Assembly (NCBI RefSeq): GCF_024868665.1 | Contig: NC_079891.1 | Location: forward strand, 14,764,593-14,828,592 | From: Triplophysa rosa | Taxonomy: Eukaryota > Chordata > Actinopteri > Cypriniformes > Nemacheilidae | Length of the DNA: 64,000 nt | Reading direction: 5' to 3' | Shown: in pieces, positions 37,826-54,900 of the stretch | How the letters are laid out: each line of letters begins with the position of its first letter | How positions within the stretch are numbered: position 1 is the first letter of the stretch | Notes under the pieces: generated by a model | Database searches by the model: none | Told to the model about the DNA's origin: nothing | What the model saw: only the letters and a program-made list of their open reading frames with translations | Translations under genes and position numbers: made by a program

Positions 37826-40800
37826 AACTTAATTTTTCTGAAAATATGCATGTTTCTTGCAAATGCAGGGTCTGTAGACAAAAAGGACAAAAGGACCTCT
37901 GTGTTAAACAACTGACATGCTGACAAAGTAGGAGTTTTTCATCTGCACAGACCAACAGCAGCTGTAAAATGACTGCATCTTTGTTTCGAGCATGTTTTTG
38001 CTGTCTGATGAGATCTTTACATTGCTGCTGTGATAAGATTGCACCAAAGTTGCACAAAAGAGCCGTAACAGAAAACACTTGATAAATTGTGCATTGTTGT
38101 CATTACTTTTTAAATGAAATTTATTTAACAAAGTTCAGGAGGAACATGATCATGTAATCCAACCAATCATCACGAGAAACGGTCCAAAGCCATCCCTCAC
38201 CTCTGTCATGTGACAGTTTTGCAACATCTCTTTCTGAGATATGACTAAATGTAAATACAAATGTATCTATGACCAAGGCATTAGACATTATTTGAAGTAA
38301 TGTGACAATATCTATGAGAACAAAAATGTTTTATAAGAGAAACAACAAACTATGCCCAAGTTGAAAAAACAAAACAAAAATAGCCAACTTGTACTGTGAG
38401 AGCCACCATTGTATTGTTCATGTTCATCCATGTACAACACAGTAAACATGATCCAAGAAGTAAATTTGGTTAACCTACCTTATAACTGTAATAAATACAT
38501 CAAAAATGTCTCATTACAATATTACTGGTATGGGACAACAATGCCGGGGCAGTTCCATTCCTTCTCCGAGACTTGAGATGAAATAACTTGATCTTTTGTT
38601 TCTACATTTTCCTGGAATGCTTCAAGCTACATGGAACAAATGTCAAATGTCCAGGTGTTCTTCGTAATCCAGTTTTTTGGACTGGGTGCCAGAAAGCAGG
38701 ATGTCATTCAATCTGTCCATTCAGAGGAACAAGGAAAGGGCGACTCTGAAAAGCTGTTTCAGTCTATGACCCAATACTAAGAATTTAGTACCAGCCACCT
38801 AAATCAAGAATTTCATGTAATACAGGTTTGACCATTGAGGAACTTTTCCTTCATTAAGTTCAATTCTCTTTTAATTGATTTCTCTTTTAATTACTTTTCT
38901 TACACACATCACTACTAAAATGAGTTAGGTCACATCAAATTTGAGTTTTTTTAAAGCTTCTTCAATGCTAAAGGCAAAACTGTGGAAAAGCATAATTACT
39001 TCGAAACTACAGAAAAACAAGCTCAGCAAAACTGGAAAAAATAATCTCTGGCAGAACTAAGTTAACTACTAACAGCATCCAGGTAATAACAGGATGCATA
39101 GTAGTTCAAACAACAAAACATCATTTGAAGCTTATGAGTGCCGTATGAATAAGACCCATGTAATGGAATCAACTGCAGAACATACAGTCAACAAGAAGGA
39201 AAGACTATGAACTCCTGCCTGCAGAGTTCAAGTGTTTTGTATCCAAGATCTGTCAAATATTCCCCTCCATTTATATAGTGACCAAAAGCTTTATTTAAGA
39301 TACATAAACTGAATTTGATGGAAATAAAATGATCAAATTGACATGCTCTTTCAACAAACACAAAGTCCACTGACCAAGCTGATGAGACATCAAATCCATG
39401 TCATTACAGCACTCAATGTCATTAACATTCTCAATGCAAACAACTCCAATATTCCACCAGGAAGTCATAAAAAAGTATGTTGAAGGGACAAAAAGAACCA
39501 TTAACTGCTATGAAAAAAATGTTAGAGCCTATCACAGAACCGTTATTTTACTGAACTTCACTGTGTGTGTAACTTTAATGTAACCTATAACTTTCATCAT
39601 GGATCATGCTTAATTATTATATTTATAAAATCACTTGAAAGGTCATGGTAACCCATCCACAATACTGTGAGAGATTCTCCATGCTAGAGATGGTTGGTAG
39701 GCTTTGACGAATGGCAAAGGAGGTAGATTAGATTTGCAAACAGTTCTAACCAAGCAGCAAAGTGGAAGTAATTTCCTTCCTACAAACAGGAAGAAGCAGT
39801 GTGTGGCTTTTACAGCCTGAAAAAAAGACATAGGTGACAGTTCCCTTCACCATGAACTGAGCTTTGATCCCCATGTGCAAAGCTTTCTCAGCAAGGTGCA
39901 AATTGAGTGACTTCTGCCATATGTCCACAAACCCCTGAACGTCCACATATGCAGTGCGTTTCCAGGTGCCCTTCCAAACAGCTAGGATTTAAGTCCATTA
40001 CTTTTTAACTTTAAACTGTTCTTTAAAATAATGTACAGGCTTTTTAAATCGGAATCAGTGGTGTTGCTAACAAATTCATGCTGGTAAAACGCTAATGCAA
40101 CAGAATAAATATTTAATAATCCATCTTATTGTTTTCAAACTGATATATTGCCACACAGTCTATTGTACAATCAGCTATCATGTGTCAAAGAACTGAAATT
40201 CATATTTACATTCCTAGAACACATCATTAAACTGGCACATCTAAAACATCGCCATTCATGAGTGGCACTCGGCTATTTGCATTTACGAGAAGTTCTTGCC
40301 ATTTTACTTTTAACAATAAGAATTGCTCTGAAGAGAAAGGATAAAGGCAGACAGGGGTCTCACAAAGTTTAATACGGTCTTTCATTATGTCACTGGTGAA
40401 AGGATGCTTTGGAACACTTTCATCTCTCTTTAAACAACTGGGACTGCCTCCAAAAGATGTCTCAGTCAGCACCACAAAGCTTTCCTCCATTCACAGCCAC
40501 AGACCAGAACAGTGGACACCCTGTGGCTGTGCCAATTTTCCTCTGGATTACCCCCTCACAAAGTTTACTATCAGACGTTTAATATGGTCCTTTGGTCACG
40601 TACTCTCACACTGAGTGTAACTGGACTACATCCACAGGAATCCACCATAGAAGAACTCAAAATTGTCTGCTGTTGAAATAATGGAGGAATGTATCCAAGA
40701 AAAGACATTTGAAAGGGAAGAGGACTGCCTTGTGTCAGATACACCAGAGGATTCATTTCAAACTGTGATGATATTTTTAGGATGCTGACAATATTTTTCA

Positions 40801-40875
40801 CTAGGACATAATAATGTCGTTGTAATATGATCTGCACTAGACCTCAAGTTAAGATTCAGTGAAAGCCCTTTATTG
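37826..40875. other. non-coding, apparently unique
   Basis: No transposon ends, exon signatures or RNA genes recognised over 3 kb. Short open frames on both strands lack motifs. It could be intron or intergenic DNA of a neighbour lying beyond the window. Confidence 0.45.
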
Positions 40876-41155
40876 CAGTGGTTCTCAAACTGGGAGCCCC
40901 AAGATGGATCCAGGGGGGCCACAGATTTTGTGGCATTTTATGAAATATAGAAATTTATCATAGATTTTATGCAATCAAACATCAGAAAAATGACACCACC
41001 AACCAAAATAATTGAGGTTCCAGCATTGTATAACTGAATGTTTTTGGTTTAATTAAAATTCTAAATTTAAGATTATACGTCTTTATATGGGGGCCCGCAA
41101 AGTGATGCACTTAACACAAAGGGGGCCTTACAACGAAAAAGTTTGAGAACCACTG
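40876..41155. mobile_element. hAT-type MITE
   Basis: 280 bp, ends CAGTGGTTCTCAAACT and AGTTTGAGAACCACTG, with a perfect 8-bp duplication CTTTATTG at 40868-40875 and 41156-41163. Confidence 0.92.
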
Positions 41156-41639
41156 CTTTATTGGATCTTAGGCTATTATGTATAAAACTCAACAAACAAT
41201 ACGAAAATGTATTTCATCATCTCGCCTATAAACGTCTTTAGGGTGCACACTCAGTAGCTTATATCGAAGTTCTGTTAAATCGGTTAAAACTTCCTGAATT
41301 TCCACAGGAAGGGCTAACATCATAATTACGTCCTGTCCACTGACCTGAGGACAGCATCCACATTTGTCAAACAGTTTCTGTGGGTGCTACGATCAGCTGA
41401 CAACCACCACAGTTGAAATACAACAACCAAAAAACTTTCGACTAGGGCGCAGCATCTCAAGAACGCATGTTTCGCACCTCAAAAACAGCCCATTTCATTA
41501 AAAATATCCTAAAATGTGTATAATGGCAAAAACTCACTTAGCAAAGTATCAACACCACATTTTAAGAAAGCATCGGATGTTTGGCCCACACAAAGCTGAC
41601 CCTGTTAACCATTAAAATGTTATTGCAATCTATCTTATC

Positions 41640-42180
41640 TTGCTGAGGAGAAGTAACAAGAGCCGCGCGCGCGACCAATGCTCCTACAACAATCGTCCTC
41701 ACGTTTGCATGCATGCTCGTTTTTCATATTTTCTATATCACTGTCACTAAGAATTGCTCTCTCTCTATATATACTCGGGACAAAAGTCCACCGCTCACTA
41801 CCTTGTAAAAAGGCACAACGTGTTACACATACCTGTTGGATCAAGTTTCGCGGACGCATTGAAGTTAGAAATAAAGTCTAGTTTATAAATGTGTGGCCAG
41901 CGGTTTTGTCAAATGAACAATGAATTACCTTTTTCCAAAGAAGCTTGTTTATACCTCTCTGTCCCGCTCCTACGTTCCCTCTGTAAAACTCCCGGTGAAT
42001 TGTCCTGTTTATGCTCATGCGCAAAAGACCAGCGAGGATCATGATGCACCAGACCCGCGCGCCCAATGGATGTTCCCTGACGTGAGAGCGTGACGTGCAA
42101 ATAACTAAGTACACAAAGACAGGTGCTCCACTTACAGCGTACTATATAAGCAAGTCCACTGAAAGTCACACGGTTTTATA
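41640..42180 (-). promoter_or_regulatory. possible divergent promoter and first exon
   Basis: GC-richer stretch with TGACGTGA and TGACGTGC (CRE-like), an inverted CCAAT box near 42063 and CGCGCGCG patches. On the minus strand ATG at 41859 opens nine codons (MRPRNLIQQ) ending in CAG before GTATGTG, a strong donor. In human, FBP1 is head to head with AOPEP, so a minus-strand neighbour is plausible. No further exon was recognised. Confidence 0.3.
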
Positions 42181-42761
42181 TAAGTAAAGGTTACGTTTAA
42201 AACAAATTAATTTAATGTGCTTTTAGTAGTCCAAGTTAAATAAGAATTTATAAACTTAGTTTATAGCAGGAGGTTATATTTATAGGTCGTTTCCACATTT
42301 TCACAGGTCAACAATGTTGATGAACTTGAATGCAAGGATGTCGTTGTTGTTGTTTTATAAAATTGTACACGCTTAAGGGGAATTTATCTAATGCAACCGA
42401 ATACTCTCATCTAAAAAAAGAAAGGTTTTAAAGAGTATGCTGAAAACACAAAAAAAGTGAAATACCATGTGCAAGCAGTGTAAGCAAACGCATTCATTCC
42501 CTGCACTGGTATCATGCGTTAGTCAATAGTTTACTAGTCACCATATTTACTATTTTCAAATTAATATTTTAACTATGTTATGCTAAGGCTACTGGTTGTC
42601 TTCCATTTGTTTGCTGTTCTGGCAGTTATTGAGGTTTTGTTACACTTACAAAGCAAGGAAAGAGAGCAAGCAGTAACTCTTAAAGAGACTGATGATTAGC
42701 AACCAGATAAAGGGTCAAGGTGGGATGTGAGGCTTGATAAATCGTTTTGGATCTTCTAGAG

Positions 42762-42954
42762 CAGTGGTCACCAACCCTGCTCCTGGAGATCAACCGTCCA
42801 GAAGATTTCAGCTCTAACCCCAATCAAACACACCTGAACTATCTCATCAAGGTGTTCAGATTTGCGTGATAATTACAGACAGGTGTGCTGAAGCAGGGTT
42901 GGAGCTGCAGCCTGCAGGACGGTCGATCTCCAGGAGCAGGGTTGGTGACCACTG
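42762..42954. mobile_element. palindromic hAT-type MITE
   Basis: 193 bp, ends CAGTGGTCACCAACCCTG and CAGGGTTGGTGACCACTG, perfect 8-bp duplication TTCTAGAG at 42754-42761 and 42955-42962. The arms pair over more than 30 bp. Confidence 0.92.
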
Positions 42955-43404
42955 TTCTAGAGCACACAAGAAGTGTTTCAACAGAGATAACCTGAGCCTG
43001 GACAACCCAAACACCACACTGATATTTGTTTAACATTACAATTCAAAGCCATTCACATTAGCCTAATGGGGATTGATTTTTGTTACATGACTAATAATCT
43101 GATGTTTGAGTAAAGTTATTTGGTTGTTACTGTATGTCATAAAGAGAATGAACGTCAGTCACTTTAAGAGTTACGTTAAATAGGAAGTGACGTTGACGCG
43201 GTAACGTAAGAAACACAGTTAAGGAAATACAAAAGTTGTTGTTGCGGTTGTCGAAGAAAGGAAAGTTCGAACCGAGTCGTCTTTTCAGACAGAACAATTT
43301 TCACCCATTCTGAAGCACAGATTAGGGATGTTAGTCACCAGTTGATAAACAAGGAGTTATCACATTGATTTTCAGTTCATCCTTAAAGTGTTAACCAAGG
43401 TCTA

Positions 43405-43634
43405 GACCCTTTACAAAAACCAATAAAGTTCTAACACACCAGACCAGTAAACCTTTTGTATAGACTTTGTTTTGTGTACAGGGGCCTCCTCACTGTTGCC
43501 ACAAAGTAGGAAGAACACAGCTCTCTGGAATGTCATGGTATGCCATAGCATAACAATTTGTCTTTGGTGCGGAGCCAAGCCAAACCCTTTAATTAGGAGG
43601 TGGTGTCCACATACTTTTGGCCATGTGGTGTAGT
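43405..43634 (-). mobile_element. Tc1-like remnant
   Basis: Ends in GTGTCCACATACTTTTGGCC followed by ATGTGGTGTA, a known Tc1-like inverted-repeat wording in fish. The rest is a short decayed body with no open frame. Confidence 0.5.
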
Positions 43635-44329
43635 TGTCAAGGGAGGTCCTTATAATTAGCACAAATGTGGTCCACAAAGGAGTCCTGATCATCCTTTCAA
43701 TTAGATAACTCTAGTTAACAGCCCTGAACTATTTCATTAATGGAAGAAGTTCTTTATTAGTGTAAGCAACCACAAAACAGCACATTGCTGTTACTGAAAA
43801 ATGGCAATTAACTGTTTCAGTGTCCATGGTTTTCAAATACGCAACAGTGTGATATGACAATTTCTCATTGAAACGTATTAAACGAGAATGACCTCTAGCG
43901 GTTCATTTAGGTAGTTCAGTGCACGGAGGCGCAATAAATAAAATCACCTAAACTTCAAACTCAAAACTTATTCCCATTTACACTTTACAAATAATCCGCT
44001 TCATTATTCGACATATTCGACATACTATGTTATCACTAGTATTTATAAAATATATAAAAATGGCCCTGTTGGATTTGTTTTTTTGTTTTTTCCTAAAACA
44101 TTAAGAAAATCTTTGGTATATGCTGATCCACGACGTCTTCGTGTCTATGATTAGTGTCTCCATTAACCCCACGATTTTCCACACTCCCACAACTGTGTGT
44201 GTAATCTCAGCTCCATCACCGTGTCAAACCCACAACCATGATGACAAAGCAGACTATCAGTGGATCTTTTATCCACAGACTCCGCTCCACAATGCAACAT
44301 TGTTTAGTGCAACTTCCACGCAGTCAGTC

Positions 44330-44505
44330 ACACCTCTGTTCCTCTGGCTGTGCAGTTTTCATTGGTTTAGCTGTCCATACACCCCCTATTCCGCACTATT
44401 TCCGCGTTTTTATTTTGGTTTCCGCGATAAGAGTTGAATGAAATAACTGATACTGCACAAAAGCAAGATTTTTACATAATCAGGAATATCGTCGCATATA
44501 CAATC
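44330..44505 (+). promoter_or_regulatory. presumed fbp1 promoter and leader
   Basis: No clear TATA box. An inverted CCAAT (CATTGGT near 44359) and a GCGATAAG (GATA-like) site precede the start codon. Called only by position. Confidence 0.3.
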
Positions 44506-49565
<5,060 letters not shown>

Positions 49566-49605
49566 AGATAAAAAAAACAGAACCGACACTACACACAAAA
49601 TACAT

Positions 49606-49611
49606 AATAAA
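49606..49611 (+). terminator. candidate fbp1 poly(A) signal
   Basis: AATAAA 41 nt after the fbp1 stop codon. A second AATAAA at 49903 would give a longer 3' UTR; the sequence alone does not choose between them. Confidence 0.45.
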
Positions 49612-50047
49612 GAACTCTTGACACTCCAGAATAAGTGTGAAATATCAAAGGTTACAATACAGTGTACATCAATGAAGTATTATTGTGAGTTGTAATAAGT
49701 AGATTTAGTCTAAATTGGGTGGTATAAATGTATTTTTAGACTAAAATTTGGCTTATTTTGTGTTGGGACACTAATCTTTACAGTATATTAAACATTTACC
49801 TTGAAATGTTGCCTTTATAGACTTCATAGATGTTATTTAGGAAGGATGATAGACGTACAATATGTTCAGTTGGTTGTACTTTAGGGTCTACTTTTTTATA
49901 TAAATAAAAATATTTTGCAATCTGGATTTTAGTTAATTAGACTTTTTGGGGGAAATTCATATTTTTAATGTTGCAATCTATACTGAACAAATGATGTATG
50001 TCTATGACATCCTCATTTACATTCACAGTAAATTAAATGTCATTTAA

Positions 50048-50331
50048 ATTGATAGTTCACCCAAAAATGAATATTCTGTCATCTTTTACTCAGCCTCTTG
50101 TCATTTCAAAACCGTTTAATTTTCTTTCTTCAACACAAAAGAAGATATTTTAAAGAATGTTGGTAACTGAACAATGGTGGTACCTATGTACTTGTATATG
50201 GAACAATGCAAGTCAATAAGTACTGCATTTTAAAAAATATCTTCTTTTGTGTTCTGTTGAAGAAAAACAGTCAGGTTTGAAATGATAAAAAGTAAATGAT
50301 GACAGAATTTTCATTTTTTGATGTACTATCA
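50048..50331. mobile_element. DNA-type MITE of the same family, diverged
   Basis: Contains GATAGTTCACCCAAAAATGA and a reversed GACAGAATTTTCATTTTTTG, with paired AAAGAAGATATTTTA words between. Lies downstream of fbp1. Confidence 0.72.
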
Positions 50332-51049
50332 CATTTGCATTAGTTTAGACAATCCCAATGCATGCTCAAATTGTGGTTGGGAAAGAGACCAGCAAGAATG
50401 TTTTAAATTTAAATTGATCTTTTTTTCTGTCTGCATATACCAAATAATACTTTTTTTACACCCTGCTGAGCTATAATACATTTCTTGGCAAAACAAGAGA
50501 GTTTCTGAGACGTGCTCTCACTCTTTTAGGACATCCCACGTGAAGAACTCATACATAAATTGACTCGTGTTTTAAAATAGGAATTATAATGTCCAAACTT
50601 TGTACTATTGCCACTAATGAATGGTTTGTTTAAGCAGTTTTTTTATACCCCGTGCCCTGACGCCAGGCATTGCGCTCGTTTCAGTAAGTCCCATGAGAAC
50701 ACATTAATATTCGTTTGTAAATTAAACATGCTACTTTACCATACTTTATGATTTTTATTTGCTCTTTGTAATACAATGACAAGCTGTACAAACAGTCTAA
50801 GCAACCTTATGAAGAGCAGGTGACATTTTCTGTAAAGGTCAGTATAGGCGCATGGAGACCAGCTGACATTTGAGACACATTTTGAGATGTTGATCTTCAT
50901 GAGCTTGGTTAAAATATATATGCATGTAAAATTGTTTATAAAATATATTTTCACTTCAAATCTTAAGCTATTTTGATTTTGAAAGTGACCTATTTGTAAT
51001 TATTTTGATTTTGAAAGTGACCTATTTGTCAGGTATGGTGACCCATTCC

Positions 51050-51280
51050 CGAAATGTGACCTCTGCATTTAACCCATCCAGAGAGTAGTGAACACACAGC
51101 AAGTGGTGAACACACGTACACCCGGAGCAGTGGGCAGCTATCACTGCAGCGCCCGGGGAGCAAGTAGGGGTAAGGTGCCTTGCTCAAGGGCACCTCAGTC
51201 GTTACCCGCCGGCCTGAGAATCAAACCGGCAACCTTCTGGTCACGAGTCCGACTCTCTAACCATTAGGCCACGACTGCCC
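51050..51280 (-). mobile_element. tRNA-derived SINE, 3' truncated
   Basis: Same family as 33818-34102, with the same tRNA-like head on the minus strand. The tail after the AAATGCAGAGGTCACATTTC part is missing. Lies between fbp1 and fbp2. Confidence 0.83.
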
Positions 51281-51807
51281 TAACTATTTTAAACTATATT
51301 AAAAAGGGCCTCTGAGCCCACAGGTTACTTCTGAGCTTCTGTCTGTGAGGTTCTGATCCCAAAAAGTCCACGGTTTGGGTTTCTACCAAATGAGACATTT
51401 ATGGTAAAATTGAGATTTAAGGTGGATTGAGTGTTTGTTTGTAAAAACATCTGCCAATCTTCCAAATCTGTTTAATGACATGTGTTCCCATACATAAACA
51501 TATTCTTACTTGAGTGTGGATGAATATTTAAATGAAGGTTCAGGAAAGCACGTTAAGTGCACTTTTCAACACTTACAAATCAAATATACTGCATTTATAT
51601 TTTCAAATACGTTTGATATGTTTAGTCAAGAATCCAGGTTTGTTTTGAGTTATAGGGAACACATAAATAAATATACAACATTATTAATGAGGTCTATTTA
51701 ACAAACCTCTGATGTTCATTGGGACACGATCACCATAAATAATGATTTTTGCACTCATGAGCTTAGCTTCATGACTCATACCCCTGAGGATATTTCAAGG
51801 AACGTGC

Positions 51808-51817
51808 TTTATAAATG
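51808..51817 (+). promoter_or_regulatory. candidate TATA box of fbp2
   Basis: TTTATAAATG about 170 bp before the fbp2 start codon; transcription would begin near 51838-51845. It would exclude the in-frame Met at 51815. The same bases resemble a weak MEF2-type site, which would suit a muscle gene. Confidence 0.4.
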
Positions 51818-51905
51818 AGCTCTGGCTCTACTAGAATTCAGACAACACTACTGTCACCTGATCTGCTTCACCAATATAACCCTGGCCTTCGTCCACTCGC
51901 TGTGG

Positions 51906-51911
51906 ATGTAA
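51906..51911 (+). promoter_or_regulatory. minimal upstream ORF (ATGTAA) in fbp2 leader
   Basis: An ATG directly followed by TAA, 80 nt before the main start and out of frame with it. If transcription begins at the TATA box above, every fbp2 mRNA would carry this start-stop. Confidence 0.4.
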
Positions 51912-51985
51912 AAAGATTGCCTAGTGGCTCTACAGTCAGTAAGTCTCTGCCTTTTCAACTGCTCGTACGTAGGGATACTGTAAGG

Positions 51986-54900
51986 ATGTCTGATCAGTCG
52001 GTGTTTGATGTGGACGTATGGACCCTCACGCGGTTTATTATGGAGACCGGGCGGCAGGTGAAGGGGGCCACCGGAGAACTTACGCAGCTCATCAATTCCT
52101 TGTTAACATCTATTAAAGCTATTTCATCGGCAGTGAGGAAAGCAGGACTCGTTCACCTGTGAGTTCCATTTTAATATTCTGTGTTACGAAAATCTGTGTT
52201 TACCTTTATTGTGTAGAATGAACGTTATGCTTTACTGAACACAGCCAGGGCCTCGCTGGAAATGTTAATGTCACAGGTGACGAGCAGAAGAAGCTGGATG
52301 TGCTGTCCAATGACCTGATCATCAACATGCTGCAGGCCTCCTATGGCACCTGCTTGCTGGTTTCTGAGGAGAACAAGGATGCCATCTTCACACCTGCTGA
52401 GAAAAGAGTATGCCTATGACTTTTGTGATAGTGTGTGAAGTCATATCAAGAGCATAAAAAAGTAATAAAAGAGCACTATACAGCACGATAAGATTTTATT
52501 AATTGACAAAATATTGTCAAATAATGATCCTTCTAACAGGTATATGTTATGCTTATGAAAAAGACAGGGATTCTTAAGATTCTAAAGAAAAGGGTACTGC
52601 ATGTTCTATTTGAAAAAAAACGTTGTAAATTCTGAATATTCAGAGTTTACAATTTTGGTTTTTGCCTGATGCTAGTTTTAAAAAATGCAAGACTTTTCTT
52701 CTAATATTTAGAATGTAAATTTGAACTTTATTTAAATTAAATCGCTTTTATTTAAAGGGATAGTTCACCCAAAAATAAAAATTCTGTCATCATTTACTCA
52801 CCTTCGAGTTGTTCTCGGACCCCATTGACTACCATAGTAGGAAAAATTACTTTATTTTTTTTCTTCTGTTAAAAGATATTTTGAAGAATGTGGGGAAAGC
52901 AAACGGTTCTGGGGCACTTTTGATTATACCATTGTAATTTTTCCTACTATGGTAGGCAATGGGGTCCAAGAACTTGTCGGTTACAAGCATTCATCCAAAT
53001 ATATTTCTCTGTTTTCAACCAAAACAAAGAAATTTAAACAGGTTTGGAGCAACTAGAGTAATTCATGACAGAATTTTCATTTTGGGGTGAACTGGCCCTT
53101 TAACGCGTTCGCTCTTAGATTCTGGACTGGATGCAGCTTTTTTATTTGATTAAATTTAGGTGTCTATTATAGGATAGTGTTTATAAATCAAATACTTTGC
53201 CTAAAAATGAAAAAGCATTGTTTAAAATACGTGTGTACAAATGCTTAGCCTATTTTTGTTTGGAATTATTTTATAAAAATTACCACATGAGCTCTCCTGT
53301 TTATGTTGTTTGTCATAGGGCAAATATGTTGTCTGTTTTGACCCACTGGATGGCTCATCCAACATTGACTGTTTGGCCCCTATAGGCACCATATTTGCCA
53401 TCTACAAAAGAGTGAGTACTGCATCAACAACGTGTTGCCCACTATTGCTCTTGTAAGATTGTTTTGGAATGGCAAATTGCAATAAGCTACTTTTGAAGCA
53501 TGTGATAAACTATAACTAACCATGTATTTCAATCGCGTTTTGTCATGGCTTTTTGATGTTTGGTTCTTGTGCTTACTTTCTCATGCAGATCGACGAGGTA
53601 GCTGAGTGCATTTGATCCTGCCTGATGACAAATATCGGCTAAGCAATTGAACATGATTTAATTTAAATATTTTGCATTTATTGTTTTAATAGCCTATTTA
53701 ATTATTTAGAACGGGTTTATCTGATACCAAACTCTCAAATGAGTTAGTGTTACGTGTACTCTTTTACGTCTACTTTGGTATTTGGTGTTTATAACTAGTA
53801 GGCTAAACACTCATAAAACTGCAGTAACAATAATAACCTCTAGGTGGTGTCATAGGGTTGAATGTTGGCATGCATGTGTAAACAAAATCTGTTGATTTGC
53901 TTTGAACAGCCATTTCAACCTCTGTTTAATCAACACAATAAGTACATTCAGTCCTGTTTTAGAAACAGCTACAGTACTTACTTTGTTTAAAGGAAATCAC
54001 AAGACAAAAGCTGTTAAAATAATATGTTAAAAATGTTAAGATTTTAAAATATCTTTAAAAGTATAATAAGGTTAAGAATGGTGTATCGAAAAGTCCTTAA
54101 AATTATGTTCTATATATTTGTAATAAACCTGTGTGTTAATCTAGGGTTTAATGCAGGTCAATGATTCTATTGTTTCTCTGGACACAGGCCTCTGATGGTG
54201 AACCCAGTGATAAAGACGCTCTGCAGCCAGGCAGTCAGATCGTATGTGCGGGTTATGCTCTTTACGGCAGCGCCACATTGGTGGCTATCAGTACAGGAAC
54301 TGGAGTTAACTTCTTCATGCTGGACCCAGTAAGCACAAAACAGTTTAGATCTCTTGACAGATTGAGAAAAAGCATACTTGGGACTTTAAGCACATGTGGT
54401 CATTTGACAGGATGGTTTTCACCTACAGTACACATGTAAAAGAAACAGTCCATAGAAAACTGTCTGAATGAATAATGTGATTCATGTACAGTTACTCATA
54501 ACTTAATGAGCAAAGTGCACAGACGCCAAATTTAATAAAGTAAAATAACAATGTACATGTGGAGACAGTAGGCTACTACATTTTTAATTCTACACTTTTC
54601 TTCTTTTATAGCTTACAAGTGAAAGTTGTTGTGTTTCACTTCTCTTTCTCTCTTTTATATAAGAAGGCTTTGGAAAGCACTTTGTTTTTTCAATTTCAGA
54701 TGAAAGTCTTTTAGGCTGTTGTAAAATAGTTTTATTTCCTCATCTGTGACCCATAAAATTCATTCAGTTCCATAACAAAATGTGTTGCAGTTTTGTGTCT
54801 CCTTTTCATGAGAACATACGATTTTAAGTTTTTCTATTATTTACTCCTCAGGCAATAGGTGAATTTGTTCTGACTGACAGAAACGTCAAGATCAAGAAAA

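Noticed and set aside
1..44000. mir-23b/27b/24 cluster expected in an AOPEP intron
   Set aside because: I looked for the mature sequences and did not see them on either strand.
44434..44505. Earlier in-frame start for fbp1
   Set aside because: The 24 extra residues do not resemble FBPase N-termini, and the Met at 44506 aligns with the family start.
51815..51985. 57-residue N-terminal extension of fbp2
   Set aside because: Not seen in the family; the likely TATA box at 51808 would start transcription after that Met.
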